Counted from the first letter of the stretch, positions 20,173 to 33,815 are shown. The stretch: 64,000 bases of DNA from Tubiluchus corallicola (GCA_030141605.1 JAQGDQ010000959.1:1-64000), one strand, 5' to 3'. The notes: generated from the letters alone by a model not told the origin. Program-made: numbers and translations.

Positions 20173-22403
20173 AGAGGACGGGAAAAGACGAGAGCGATTT
20201 TTCGTTTGACTCTGTAGTCATGTATAGTAGATGCTTATTGAGCTTGGCTTAGCGGTCTGTAATTTTTCTTTCTCTATAGACCCACGCACGTGGTTTCTAC
20301 AGGCTTAAAACAGCCATTGTCGTTGTCTCTAGTGACTAGTCGTATGTAATTGAAGTTAAAACATGAACACGTTCTGAAATCCCACTGTACTGATGATATG
20401 AGTGCCGCGCAGTCCAGAACCAGTTTTCAACATCGCTAAAAAAATTCACAATTTTGATTTTCGTACGCGCATCCAGCAAGTTGAAGGCAGTTAGTCATTC
20501 TTCTCATTGCTAGCAGAGCAAACAAGCGTATTTAAACACCAAAAGTGAGAATGCGCCGTTTTAGCACTATTCACGGGAGAATGAAATTAATGCTGTGATT
20601 AGTACTTGGGAAAGATTCGGGATTCGTAAGTTAGGGTGCGGGTTTTGAACTCCAATAGTACTACTTTCACTAAGTGTTGACACACATACCATCAGCAGTG
20701 ATTAATAGCTTATATATCACATTGGCTGAATTATGAAAACGCTTTTAGCTATGTTCCCAGACAAGAAGCTAGAGTCAATGACTTGTGAGCTGTTACTATT
20801 TTCTGCTTTGAAGATCTTTATCTTGTAATACATATCCCTGCAAATGTAGGGGATTTGACATGATCTTCAGTGAAAAACTTGAAAATGTTAAACTAGTTAT
20901 CCTCCTAGGACGTTAAATCCATGGTGATCAAATCTCCAAAATTGCAAAAAAATACAAATAACATACTTCATTTTGTTGTCGTCGGACGAGTACTTAGTCG
21001 GCGCGCCAAGTTTCTGCCTAAAATGTAATTTTGATGCGCTAAACTTCAGAGAAATGATTTTCAGTTTGATGTCATATAAAAAGGAAGGGAAAAGATAAAC
21101 AAAGATGTCACAAAAAAATAAGAAGGCTTTTCTCGCTTGTAACCGACTGCTTCTGTTTTAAGGAAGTTTGGTTTTCGATAAGTTTTTGTTCAACAATTGT
21201 ACAGTCGAGTCCTAGTAATGTGCTTAAAGATATGGGATTTTTTGACGTTAACGTAGTAAAAAAATTACTACTAGCGCAGAATAACATTCAGTCATTGGCA
21301 AGTTGGCAGCTTTATGGTCTTCTTGCACTGCGTTGGAAGTTTTTCTAACATTTGGTTAAATTTTAATCCATTTTCAGTTGAACGCTGTTCTTGAAAAAGG
21401 TAATTTGCAACTTTGTTCCTAACGCTACCTACACGTGGGCTGTGGTTTGTTTGTGAAGGCTGCAGCATCAATACCTCTCAACGCGAATGTTTTTGCGTTC
21501 ACTTTAGCAATAGCAGTAAAAATGCATGGATTCGGTTACATTTGTCTAAAATAGAACTAGTGGTCTTAACAGTTGCACTAGCCTGGCGTGGATATAGTGA
21601 CTCAACTGAGGTCTACTAAGTTCTATAGACAAAACATTGAACAGCTATTGTTGAGTGATAATAATATCACAGCAATTTTAAAATTATCTGAACATTTTAA
21701 GACTGGGCGTAAATTGAACACTTTATTACAACCGTCGACTAAAACTAGTTTTTACGTTGTTTTTTCTCTGTGTAATTCACCAAGGGATTTTGTTGCCCGT
21801 GTTTGCTGTCTTTTGGAAAAAACGAAAAGTCGTTGACTGAAGTCAGAGACTTTTGTATTCGCGCCAGAGGTTATGATTTCTGAAGCGTAATGATGGATTG
21901 GGGCGCGTTCTTCTGTGTAAACTGGAAAATATTTTCTATCCACAAAAAATGATAATAGACGGTATGCTGTCCACGCAAGGCCGTAGTTTTGCAAGGGCGT
22001 TGCCTACTTAACTCTCTAGGAGGGGGCTGGAAAACAAACTCGAAGACGCCTAGCTGCATTTTTAGTTCAGCCATTTTCAAATCTTGGTTATTTGAGATGC
22101 TGTCAGCACAGCATGCTGTACCTGGTCCATATATATCGAACATTAAATCCACGTGAGGCTTATAGACGCACATTTCTTCGCAGAATCGGCTCTAGATGGG
22201 CGCAAGAATTGTGCAAATTTTCAAAGCTTGATATCTGAATCATGCTTGACCCACAAACAAATAAACAAAAGGGAAGAAGTCAAATTAAAGACATCCGGAA
22301 GTTGAGAAAGTGCCCGTGGGAATCCGTGTGTTCTGCGTGTGTTTCTCTGTTCCACCAGTTTGAAGGCTAACATATTTTGCACGTTGTACAAGGCGTATTT
22401 AAC
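20173..22403. other. Intergenic sequence without recognised content
   Basis: Several frames of 60-100 codons exist, but none resembles a known protein or has good splice context. Confidence 0.5.
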
Positions 22404-23507
22404 ATGATGACCGTTGTCTAGAGTGACATTACACGATGACCGATGTCCAGATTGACATTACACGATGACCGATGTCTAGAGTGACATTACACGATGACCG
22501 ATGTCTAGAGTGACATTACACGATGACCGATGTCTAGAGTGACATTACACGATGACCGATGTCCAGATTGACATTACACGATGACCTATGTCTAGAGTGA
22601 CATTACACGATGACCGATGTCTAGAGTGACATTACACGATGACCGATGTCTAGAGTGACATTACACGATGACCGATGTCTAGAGTGACATTACACGATGA
22701 CCGATGTCTAGAGTGACATTACACGATGACCGATGTCTAGAGTGACATTACACGATGACCGATGTCTAGAGTGACATTACACGATGACCGATGTCTAGAG
22801 TGACATTACACGATGACCGATGTCTAGAGTGACATTACACGATGACCGATGTCTAGAGTGACATTACACGATGACCGATGTCTAGAGTGACATTACACGA
22901 TGACCGATGTCTAGAGTGACATTACACGATGACCGATGTCTAGAGTGACATTACACGATGACCGATGTCTAGAGTGACATTACACGATGACCGATGTCTA
23001 GAGTGACATTACACGATGACCGATGTCTAGAGTGACATTACACGATGACCGATGTCTAGAGTGACATTACACGATGACCGATGTCTAGAGTGACATTACA
23101 CGATGACCGATGTCTAGAGTGACATTCCACGATGACCGATGTCTAGAGTGACATTACACGATGACCGATGTCTAGAGTGACATTACACGATGACCGATGT
23201 CTAGAGTGACATTACGCGATGACCGATGTCTAGAGCGACATTACACGATGACCGATGTCTAGAGTGACATTACACGATGACCGATGTCTAGTGTGACATT
23301 ACACGATGACCGATGTCTAGAGTGACATTACGCGATGACCGATGTCTAGAGCGACATTACGCGATGACCTATGTCTAGAGTGACATTACACGATGACCTA
23401 TGTCTAGAGCGACATTACACGATGACCGATGTCTAGAGTGAAATTACACGATGACCTATGTCTAGAGTGACATTACGCGATGACCGATGTCTAGAGTGAC
23501 ATTACAC
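22404..23507. repeat. 29-bp minisatellite, about 38 units
   Basis: The unit is ACGATGACCGATGTCTAGAG followed by TGACATTAC. The middle units are nearly identical over some 500 bases. Variants (CGCGATG, GAGCGACA, ACCTATG, CTAGTGTG) cluster in the last third, and two CCAGATT variants lie near the left end. No open frame spans it. Confidence 0.98.
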
Positions 23508-23639
23508 AAATTTGGTTCAGCTTGGCAGTTTCTATTTGAAGAAGGAACTTTATTAAGTATTAGCATTCCTTGCGGTTTTTATCCAAGGAGAACGTCAATG
23601 ATTTAGAAAAAATATTCGATTATTTTCCTCCCCTTGTTT

Positions 23640-23839
23640 TCTCTGTCGCTCTCGCAGTCTCTCTCTGTCTTTCTCCTTCTCTCTCTATCGCTCTCTCCGG
23701 GCCCCCCCTCTCTCTCTCTTTCTGTTTCTCCCCCCTCTCTCACTCTCTCTCTCTCTCTTTCTATTTCTCCCCCTTTCTCTTTCTCTTTCGCTCTCTCTCT
23801 ATCTCTTTGTGTTTCGCTCTCTCTCCCTCTATCTCTCCC

Positions 23840-23882
<43 letters not shown>
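23640..23882. repeat. (CT)n-rich microsatellite tract
   Basis: An imperfect CT/CTTT/CCCC tract ending in an uninterrupted (TC)n run at 23842-23881. Confidence 0.97.
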
Positions 23883-23885
<3 letters not shown>

Positions 23886-25464
23886 ACTGCTTCACATCAT
23901 CCAGCTGATATTTAATCTCATTCGTCTTACATGGCACCCAATTTACTAAATTGGCAACCCGATGCATGAAATTTGCTCCACGTGTGACTTAAATCTAAGC
24001 ATCTTGCTGATTCAGCAAAATGTATCATAGTTAAATACATGGCTCATTGTACTACCTGTCAATAATAAACATGTGAATACTCAGAGTTTCTTATATTGTT
24101 TTTTCATTACTGAGTTCTCGCAATATAAAAAGCTCAAAAATAGAATGTACAAAAATGATACCAGATTTAATAAAAGCGTTTAAAATGTGTGATAAACATT
24201 TTGGCGATACTGATAAAAGTGATTTTGCATTACGTTTAATACAATCACATACTGTACTGTACGTTCAACTACGTGTGTTTATTTTAGTAATTGGGGCGGC
24301 TTCACCACCCCCCCCCCCCATACTCCCTCGCATCAGTTTCCAAGTGAACTAAATCCTTGCTTCTTTGCTGGTATGTAGGTGTTTGTTCTGTTCTCTCCTA
24401 CTGTACCGTGATATTGTTTGAAGACTATATTTAAGAGTCTATATATATATAATATTGCAGCGTGTAACTGCCCAAGGTTTCGTTTCAACATTTTAGTCTA
24501 TTGTCCGAGTAGGTTATGAATATTATAGCCTTTACCGAGCGTATGTGCGAGGCATAAGATTTATCAACCCGCTGGAAACTTGGCAAAATTAATGCGACAA
24601 GGAATTTTCCGAGTAACTTACCCCCCCCCCCCCCCCCCAACTCAAATTCTGACAGTAAACAGACGAACAGATGAGAATAGATTCCAAAGAGCAGAGTCCG
24701 GTGAAAATCGGCAAAGTTGTAAATGTAAAATCCTGACAGTTATGTGGGGGAAATGTTTCACCTTTCTTACCTCTTATACAACCGATAAACAAGTTTGCAC
24801 AGCTTCAGAGAGCTAGTACAGGAAAAATATGCCCGATTACGATGTTCTTACACTAAATGTACAGCAGGCGTTCACTAATGTAAACAGCAGTTTTCTCGTA
24901 AATGTATGTAAATATTTTTGTTATAACGTAATAGCTATTTTTGCTCGACACGCGTTTCTTAATGCACCACGCATTAGATTCGTCAGCTCTCCAAGACTAA
25001 AATAGAACAGCATTTGTTGTTTATCGTCTTAGTAAGGCAAAATGGAATTTCCTGTTCCGAGTTGCACAGTTACGATGACTAAAGTTTTATTTTTAGACAT
25101 AAAACACAAAATTTTGCACGGGCGGAAATTTCGCGAGTTTTTACCTTTGACCCTCTCCAAAAGTGAACAGCTGCAAATTCATGAGCTGTTAAAAACTTTT
25201 TACTTGTGCCGATTTTACTAAAAATACGTTTCGCGTGTCATAATTTTAAATTTATCGACGTTTCGTTGCATCTCGTAAAGTTTATGAGTGGTCCTGCTTT
25301 GCAAAAATGTTCAAGGAGATGAATTCTTTAAAACTTCTGCGTCGACTTTTTTATTGAAATTTAAACCTTTCGTTAATGGACAATTTATTCATATATTTCG
25401 TTTCATAAACGACTCACTATATAATAAATTTGTTACATTTCTATCAGGAAAATCCAGCATAAAA
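23883..25464. other. Intergenic sequence with two poly-C tracts
   Basis: C-only runs at about 24307-24319 and 24621-24638. Otherwise no feature is recognised. Confidence 0.5.
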
Positions 25465-25637
<173 letters not shown>

Positions 25638-25827
25638 TTGATATATGTTATAAAATTTACAGTTAGAAATGTATGTCCCACTGATTGTGTTTTTCATTTT
25701 GTGATGTATTATACGTCATTAGTAAGTCTGGATACAGATTAAGTGCAGTTGGTTGTAAAATTTCCGCTTTTTACTCTTATACTTTTGAAACTGGTGATCT
25801 CGAGGCCGAGATGTGTTGTTCCGAAAC

Positions 25828-27070
25828 TTAAAGGACAAGAAAAGGGGCACCTGAAGTAGGTTTCAGAAAAATCGTCTTAAAAAATTATATTACTTTATAG
25901 CAATTTTATGCGTTTATCTTATTCGCACTGAAAGGAATTTTAGTTTGTTTTCATTTTAAATCTCCCGCAATACTGTTCCGATGTCGCCGTTACATGACGT
26001 CATGCACCAAACGTAAATCACGGGAAGAAAAGGCAATGTTAAATTATATCTCAAAAGACTTTCGTGCAAATCTATGTTACTTAGATTTTTGCTTACCTGC
26101 TAGAAAGATTCATGTAACTAGAAAAGAAAATTATTAATTATTTAAAATATTTTCACAAATTGGTAAAATGTCGCTGACTTACCCTACAGGGTGCACCACT
26201 CACTAACAAAAAAACGTATTTTTAATCTTATTGACAAGACACAGTAATTTTAAATTTTATTTAGTTAGTGGCTTGTGCGCTACGAATGCTCTGATTATTT
26301 TTCAAACTTTACACAATGTTATCTAAACTTGTTTCGAATGACCTGTCGTGAAAATGGCTGCGTTTAACGGTCATCGCGGGAGTTTAAATTTACATGTTTT
26401 ATACAGCGTGACTGCCGATTGAAGTCCTTCACGGAAAATGCAGCATGTAAGCGATATAAAATTTCAAAACGAATTTTTCAAGCTTTATGTTTATGAAGGG
26501 TTTTCTTGTGCTTTAAGTTTGGACGAAATATATGTTGTCTCAATTGCTCTTGTTTTTAGTGGCTTAGAAATTTTATTAAAGAGGAAAAAGGCAATATTAA
26601 AGTACGCATGTCCCAAAAAACTTACAAAGTTATATATTACTTTGCATTGCCTTTTCCTGTTTGAGTGACTCAAGTAAATGGTAAAGACAGACCTTAGCAA
26701 TTTAAAATGTTCGCGCAAGCTGGCAAAACGTCACTGACTTCCCAGTGTGCACCACTGATTCATCAAAAAACACTTTGTCAATCTTATTGATACAGGAAAG
26801 TAATTTGAACTTTTTCTTAGTTAGCGAAGTTTGTGCTACGAAAGCTGTGATTATTTTTTCAAACTTTGCGCAATGTTGTCTAACTTGTTTCAAACGACGT
26901 ATCGTTAAAATGGCTTTGCCTAAACGTCATCACGGGCCATTAAATTTAAGTTTTAGACAGCGTTACTGCTAGTGCAAGCTCTGTGCGCAATAAGGCAGTA
27001 TGCAAGTTATACTAGATTTCAAGACTATATTTTTAGCCTTACGTAAGTTAAGGGTTTTCTGGTCCTTTAA
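25828..27070. mobile_element. TTAA MITE family C, copy 2, with internal tandem duplication
   Basis: Starts TTAAAGGACAAGAAAAGG and ends TTTTCTGGTCCTTTAA. It is about 300 bp longer than 5935-6877. A segment of about 330 bp occurs twice, at about 26155-26490 and 26700-27030. Both copies hold a GTGCACCACTSA stretch, TCTTATTGA, TTAGTTAG and a TTTCAAACTTT block. Confidence 0.85.
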
Positions 27071-29114
27071 ATCTACACGTATATTACTATAATTTACATG
27101 CTAGTGAGCCCCTTTTACCTTATAAATAACCTGCTAACAGTAACGTATGGCTGACAGAAATTTGTGTCCTTTCAACGCACGTTTGAGAAATTTCCACTTA
27201 ATCTTCACGAACTGTGTACTTAATAAGCTCATTATTCTCAGCGTTTAACTGCGGTTTTGCCAAACTTTTTCAGTTGTTTTTTTTTCTAGACGTTCTACTG
27301 TTTTACAGACTTTTCTGAGTGAAGTATACAACTAATTAAGCTCTTGATTGTAGACTGACGCCTGAAGTTGCTTCCACATGCTACGCATTAAGGGGTTTTT
27401 AGCTGTTGAAGCTGGTGAATTCTGGAATACTTATCAACATTCTCTTCCAGGTGGAGCCCCAAGCGCCACAAAGCGTGCAACTCGTTGAAGAGAAAACGAA
27501 AACAAACTCTAAATTGTCCGTTAGACCAGGTTATTATGCATTTTTTATGTTGATTTTTGAATGTCCACATTTAGCGACGTCAACGAGATGTCGTTGTAGG
27601 TACTGTTGTGACTGCATTAATGTTCCTTTTTGAAGACTGCAATATTACATTGTTTGTATGGTTTATAGGTCTGATTTGGCGTCACCCTCGCAGACCCTTG
27701 TTATCGGAAGTCTGCTGTGACATTATATCTGTTCTTGCTACTTTAAATTTTCTCAGCCCTGAGCCCGTGGACATCTCGTGAATTTCGCGTTGGCTTCAAA
27801 ACGTTTTCTCGTTCTCTTGCTGCTTTTCAAATTTTTCCCCTGATCTTTCATCCATGCAGAATGCCTGCTTATATTTCCAGGTTTTCCCTCGGGTCGCGTT
27901 TGTAATTGTTTTCCTGGTTCACTAGAAGAATCACTTCAAAGGTTCAATTCACAGTGACCGAACGGTCTCGAGAGGCCAGTAAGTTTTGGTGCGGTCGTAA
28001 AGAATTGTGCGAAGCCACTTTTAAACCTGACATTTTATAGGTCAGAATGTTGAGAGACCACCAACAATTTGTTAGCTCAAGTCACACTGATCCTATGTAA
28101 CCTTCAACATGTGTTTTTTCCAGTGGAGCGCGAAAAATTCCTCCAAATCAGCACTTGTGAGGGTTAAACCTGAGCAACTGTTGCAGCTGCTAAGATGGCG
28201 GCTGTCAATATATAGACTGTACTCTTCCGAAGCCTGAGCGCCAATTATAAACACGCAGAAGTGTTGATTGGAAAATAACAAACACATTGGCGTTCTACAT
28301 GACTGAAAATTCTAAGCATCCCTTGCAAAAGTCAAAACAATAAGAAGCGATCTTATAGTAACAGTAGCTGCAGCTGTAGCTGAAAGTAAACACGTGTTAT
28401 ATATCGACCTTAGACTCTTTATACTTTTTCTGTGAGGAAGTAAAACCCTTTTTTCGAATTTGTCTTGATTATGTATACAAGACATCACAGTCTGTTAACT
28501 TAAATAAATACGGGAAATCAATTGTTTTTCCAGCTGCAAATTTATCACAGTCGAATTGAGTTCAACTTGAGGGTCACATATTAATATTTTTTCATGCACT
28601 TCGCAGTAATTCTCATCTCAGCCGTTGTAGTTTTAATTGCTGACATAACTGAGCTTCATTGTCGACTTACACTAGGTTTATCATTAACGAACTTTATATA
28701 AAAAAACCTCAGTGAGTGTTGATAATTATGGTCATTTACGGGATAATTACTGTCATTTCGGTTGAATTATCGAGTATTGATAAATATTGGCTGGCTTCAG
28801 TTAATTACAATGTATTGCTAAAGCCACTATTAATTTATTTAAGGGAAAAGATTAAGCATCTTCAAATTGTAAGGTAGATAGGTAGATAGGTACAGGTTGC
28901 ATGGACTTGGCATTGTCTTACATATTCATGAGATTTCTGGAATTTTTCTACATTATAGTCTCTGCGACTGCACAGGTGACATAAATAATTTTCTACGTAC
29001 ACATCCTTAATTTCGCCTTTTAGTAATTATACATTCGAGCTGTCTGGCACTCAAATGTTGGAGTTAACTAGAAGAGGATCAGTTCCCACACCGGAGCTTT
29101 TGTGATACAATTAT
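27071..29114. other. Intergenic sequence without a confirmed gene
   Basis: At 27452-27527 a short frame (VEPQAPQSVQLVEEKTKTNS...) sits between an acceptor-like CTTCCAG and a weak donor, but it cannot be tied to a gene. A GGTAGATA triplet repeat lies at 28873-28892. Confidence 0.45.
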
Positions 29115-29536
29115 CAGTGGCGGATTTAGTGGGTGGGCCCTTCATAGTAGCAATTACAGTACACCAAGTGAATTTTCTCTAGATTATAAGCTAGAACGTT
29201 TAGTGGTAGCTTTTAATGACTTATATCGAGTTGAAAGTTCTGCATTAATGATTTCAGTGTAAAAACGTTTGTGCCCTTTAAGTGATAATTGAAGTTTTAG
29301 GCAAAGATGTCGCTGTGCGCAATTATATGTTACACTAGGGTGTATACTAGTATATTGGTGTGTAATTAAGAGTCAAAAGTTTGAAGTGACATAATGAGTT
29401 TTAAAATATTGAATTTACTTTAGGAAATAGTAAGAAGAATGGTCTAAAATGCAGTAAAATGCATCGGCAGCCGGGGTTCCCCAGACCCCCTAGCTAGTTG
29501 GACCCACCCTTTTTCCAAAGCCTGTATCCGCCGCTG
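29115..29536. mobile_element. hAT-type MITE
   Basis: The ends CAGTGGCGGATTTAG and ATCCGCCGCTG are inverted. The GGGGTTCCCCAGACCCCCTAG-like right interior is typical of hAT non-autonomous elements. The 8-bp flanks no longer match. Confidence 0.7.
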
Positions 29537-29955
29537 ATTATGGTGACGCAGTCTCTAGAGACAGTCCATTCAAGTTGTCAACATAAGACTCAGGGCGAGT
29601 ATGGAAGTCTCTGGCAAATTCTGTACGTTAATTGAAAAGTATCGGGTTTTCTGCTGAACTGCTTCAAAAACCTATTTCTACTATGTGAATAATGAATATG
29701 ATTAATCAATGGCTGATGAATTGAATAAGCTGAGCACTGCATAATTATTAGATTGCAATCGCGAAGCAGATCCAGAGGTGGAACAGTTCACATCTGCTTT
29801 CAAATTAAACATTTGTTTGGCACAGGTGCTGTAGTTAATCTCCTACGTATCTAGAGACTGAATAGAGAAAAGTAATTGCCCAAGTTAATTGTAGAATTTC
29901 AAGTTTTCCAATTCGCATCCACTAAACATCGCTTAACTGTGTCTTGCTTCAATCC
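29537..29955. other. Intergenic sequence without recognised content
   Basis: Nothing identified. Confidence 0.5.
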
Positions 29956-30151
29956 ACACCTAGTCACACGTTCTTAGTCACCTAGTCACACGTTCTTTGT
30001 CACCTAGTCACACCTAGTCACACGTTCTTAGTCACACCTAGTCACACGTTCTTAGTCACTTAGTCACACCTAGTCACACGTTCTTAGTCACCAACCAAGT
30101 CACACCTAGTCACCTAGTCACACGTTCTTAGTCACACCTAGTCACACGTTC
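29956..30151. repeat. Irregular CACACCTAGT / CACACGTTCTTAGT repeat
   Basis: Two short modules, 'CACACCTAGT' and 'CACACGTTCTTAGT', are joined in varying order over about 200 bp. Confidence 0.9.
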
Positions 30152-30914
30152 GTTTTTATTTCTCCCCTGTAAATACAATGAATGATTACTGATTCTTCTG
30201 TGTGTTGGAATTCACTTAATGAACTGCTTAACTCTCTGTACTGCATCATTCATGGCCAGCAGAAAGCGATCAGTATGCAAAACAGTATGTACTACACCCA
30301 CTTGGGGGTGTGGAATGCCCCACATTGCACCTTTGGGTCCTCATGGTGCTCCGAGACGTTCTGCTGATTAGTCTGCCCCCGTGAATATCTCAGTGAGTTA
30401 CCAGCTTGCACTTCTTGGATGACCTCAGATTTGGTCATCGCCACACAGTATACGGTATCAGCAGTTAACTGGAGATGACCCGTTTAACACGTTACCTTGC
30501 TGCAATGACGAACCACTGTGAACACTCCCTCTGTAACCGACACAGAAATAGCATAAAATGGTGGCGAATACGTAAAAGAGAAACTCGCTCCTCCGATGTC
30601 GTCCAAGTTCCACGAATCCAGTGCTCATGGTCACTATTTAGTGTTAAAGGACAACAGCTAGCTAAGCAAAAAAATTTAAACTGCTAATATGAACACGAGA
30701 ACGAAAATAAACAATTGCAGTAAAAACAAAGTCAGTGGAAGAATCGAAATTCCGACGCCTGTCAAGTCATACTGTCACGGGACAATGATAAGCGGACTTG
30801 GAAAAATAGTAGTCATGGTAACAATTGTTCTGATGATCTTCGTCTAATCACGTGACAGAGATGAGACTGATTCCTTGAATTCTTGGAAACGATTCTAATT
30901 TTCTAAGTACATCA
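30152..30914. other. Intergenic sequence without recognised content
   Basis: Two 60-70-codon plus frames (30182, 30475) match nothing I know. Confidence 0.45.
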
Positions 30915-30994
30915 CTACAATACAATACAATGCAATACAATACAATACAATACAATACAATACAATACAATACAATACAATACAATACAATACA
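30915..30994. repeat. (TACAA)n microsatellite
   Basis: About 15 units. The motif TACAATACAA appears again at 31774-31783, beyond the LINE fragment that follows, as if the LINE had inserted into this tract. Confidence 0.95.
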
Positions 30995-31768
30995 AAGAAG
31001 AAACTACAGGAACGTTCTAGGAATGAAATGGCCAAAGAATATGTCAAACCAGGATCTGTACAATAAAGTCAAAGCAGAAGAATGGACAGTTAAAATCAAA
31101 AGAAGATTAAGATGGATAGGACATGTTATGCGGCTACCAGATGACAGTCCATTAAAAATAGTTTCAAAGAAGCACTGCAGGAAGAAAAGAAACCGCAAGG
31201 AGGACAACTGCTGACTTATATCAATTTCATCCAAAAAGATCTTACCAACACACCATTAGATATCAGAAATCAGAGACATGGGAGGTTGCCGGTGACAGGG
31301 CAGCATGGAGTAAAGTGATCAGGAGGGTCATGTCAAACGACGTGTGACTCGAGAAACATGGGAGGTTGTGGGTGACAGGGCAGCATGGAGTAAAGTGATC
31401 AGGAAGGTCAGGTCAAACGACGTGTGACTCCAGAGACATGGGAGGTTGCGGGTGACAGGGCAGCATGGAGTAAAGTGATCAGGAGGGTCATGTCAAACGA
31501 CGTGTGACTCCAGAGACATGGGAGGTTGCGGGTGACAGGGCAGCATGGAGTAAAGTGATCAGGAGGGTCATGTCAAACGACGTGTGACTCCAGAGACATG
31601 GGAGGTTGTGGGTGACAGGGCAGCATGGAGTAAAGTGATCAGGAGGATCATGTCAAGCGACGTGTGACTCCAGAAACATGGGAGGTTGCCGGTGACAGGG
31701 CAGCATGGAGTAAAGTGATCAGGAGGGTCATGTCAAGCGACGTGTAACTCCAGAGATGATGATGATGA
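30995..31768 (+). mobile_element. LINE 3' end with C-terminal coding segment amplified in tandem
   Basis: 30997-31212 encodes the C-terminal part of a reverse transcriptase protein: RNVLGMKWPKNMSNQDLY, then KIKRRLRWIGHVMRLPDD and a basic tail. Next come six tandem 80-bp units (31271-31750) that read WEVAGDRAAWSKVIRRVMSN before a stop, matching the usual last residues of such proteins. The element ends in (GAT)n at 31755-31769. Confidence 0.85.
31271..31750. repeat. 80-bp tandem repeat, six units
   Basis: Unit starts fall at 31271, 31351, 31431, 31511, 31591 and 31671, each CAGARACATGGGAGGTTG. The units differ at only a few positions. Confidence 0.97.
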
Positions 31769-31783
31769 TGACCTACAATACAA

Positions 31784-32438
31784 TATAGTTAGGAATTAGT
31801 GAATGAATGATGATAAGTAGAATGATTAAATTTTCTTTCAATAACAATTAATGCGTTAAAAATAGTAATTCGTCCTCTTAGTATGCCGTAATTATTGCAT
31901 AATTGGAGAGCACGACGTAACATAACATAACATGAATGACTTCGTAATTTTGTGTTAGTAAAGTTATGAAAAGAAATTACTTCATTTTGTCACCAATAAT
32001 TTCAGTTCACAGTTCATAAGTAGATTAGACTATAATCTCTCAGATATCAAAATGGCGGCCTGTGTGAATTTTTTACGTTTTTTTCAAATAAAAGTGACGG
32101 TTGTAAGTGTGTTTTCTTTTTCTTTTTTTGCAAATGCCTATGTGCACTTTTTTATTTTTTTACCCAGTAATTATTTCGCTTTTTAATTTTTTATTCCTTA
32201 CATAATTGTTTTTAATTTGTTTTCCTATGTTTTTTGAAAATATTCTTTTTTGTCATGGACATCAGCGTCATCATGGTTTCCACTGTTGTCATCATCATCA
32301 TCATCATCACCTTCCCATTACTTAAGTCACCGCCCGATGACCACTGTCATGTACATCTTTACTGCTAAATCAGCGCGCCTCATAAAAATGTTCTCTGGAA
32401 CTTCATTTTTTAACAGTTACCCGTTTTGGAGAACTATT
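31784..32438. other. Intergenic sequence without recognised content
   Basis: Contains a (CAT)n run at about 32290-32310. No gene recognised. Confidence 0.5.
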
Positions 32439-32722
32439 CACCTGAAATAGTGGTTTAGTTGCCTTGACTCGGGACTATCTTACCTGTGTGAAAACTTCAC
32501 CTAGTTCCATCTGCAGGAACTTACTGGTGATGGAATACATGTGAGGACAACTCACATCCTCTGATGATGTCTCCGAGTTATTCACCTGAAATATTAGTTT
32601 TATTTACCTTAACTCGGGACTCTCTTACCTGTGTGAAAACTTCACCTAGACAGCATCTGCAGAAACCTATTGGTGATGGAATACATGTGAGGAACACTCA
32701 CATCCTCTGATGATGTCTCCGG
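32439..32722. repeat. 142-bp tandem duplication
   Basis: Two diverged copies begin TTCACCTGAAATA at 32439 and 32581. Each runs through ACTCGGGACT, TGTGTGAAAACTTCACC and CTCTGATGATGTCTCCG. Confidence 0.9.
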
Positions 32723-33815
32723 GTAATTAATGAATAGTCTTGACTAATAAGAAACTGAATATTGGTGTCATTGTTAGTTGCAACATATTTTAAATAGAAG
32801 CTGACAGTATGTAAAGACATTCAGTCTTCCTGGCTTGATCTTCATAATGTGACGACATCAATCTGACTACAGACTTTTTGTAAAAAAAACAGATTTCTGT
32901 CTACCTTGATCTCTTGAATGAAAGCTCTACGTATGGATACCATTAACGCCTAAGTGTTTCCAGTTTTTAGATCAAACCACAGATTTTTCAAGATAGATTC
33001 TGTCTGTTGCTGGTTGTGACGAGCTTTCCCCGAACATCAGCTTATGATAACGCTGTGCTTTCGGCAGCTGCAGCAGTTATGGTGCCCGTTATAAATAGTT
33101 TTTAGTTCACTAGATCTCTTTACACTGGTGCATTTAGCTGAGCCATTCCATGTTTAGCACGCCTCGGCAGGCAAACACTTGAAGAATCCCCAAGTTTTAA
33201 ACCCATAAACATGTCATGGTAGCTGACATTTCAAATCGTCTGCCCTAGATACCGACTCGGCGAGTTTTCTGAAAGAAATCATTCATTGCGTGGGTGTGAG
33301 CGTCCGCCACAAAAACAACGTTTGAAACCGGAAAAAGCTGCGATGTTTTTACACTCAATCAGTAGGAGGTCTTGTCCTTCAGCTGAAATGCATACCTTGA
33401 AAGTAAGTGCAAGTTAGAACCTTGGTTTCATTCTGTAATACGTGACTACAGATAACGTGCTCTGGATTCTTTGCATGTGTGCTGTGCGGTACTTCTAGAA
33501 TCTGGCACCAAATCAAACGATTTTTATGAATTTAATACAGTGCAGTTTAGACTATACTGTACATCTACCTGATAGGACATCTCAGATCGAAACGTCGTAT
33601 GGCTTTTTAATTGCGTTTGTGTCTTTCTGAGATTTTGAAGAATGGATGCAGCTTATAAAAAATTCATACATTAGAAGGTTGTTGTTCTTCTGATCCTCAA
33701 AACGGAAATTTTCGCTTCAGAGGTTGTCAATCGTTTAATGAGCATTTGTGTAACTTTTGTCATCGCTTGCGGAAGGAAACAGCCTCATTTTTTACCTGGC
33801 AAATTCCCGCTGGTC
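32723..33815. other. Intergenic sequence without recognised content
   Basis: Nothing identified. Confidence 0.5.

Noticed and set aside
22404-23507. CRISPR-like regular array (also 12829-14062, 38807-39738, 58062-58880)
   Set aside because: Units are contiguous with no unique spacers, there are no cas genes, and the setting is an animal genome.
27452-27527. Possible exon VEPQAPQSVQLVEEKTKTNS...
   Set aside because: It lies between acceptor-like and weak donor-like sites, but no neighbouring exons or homology support it. Could at most be an upstream FHL exon.
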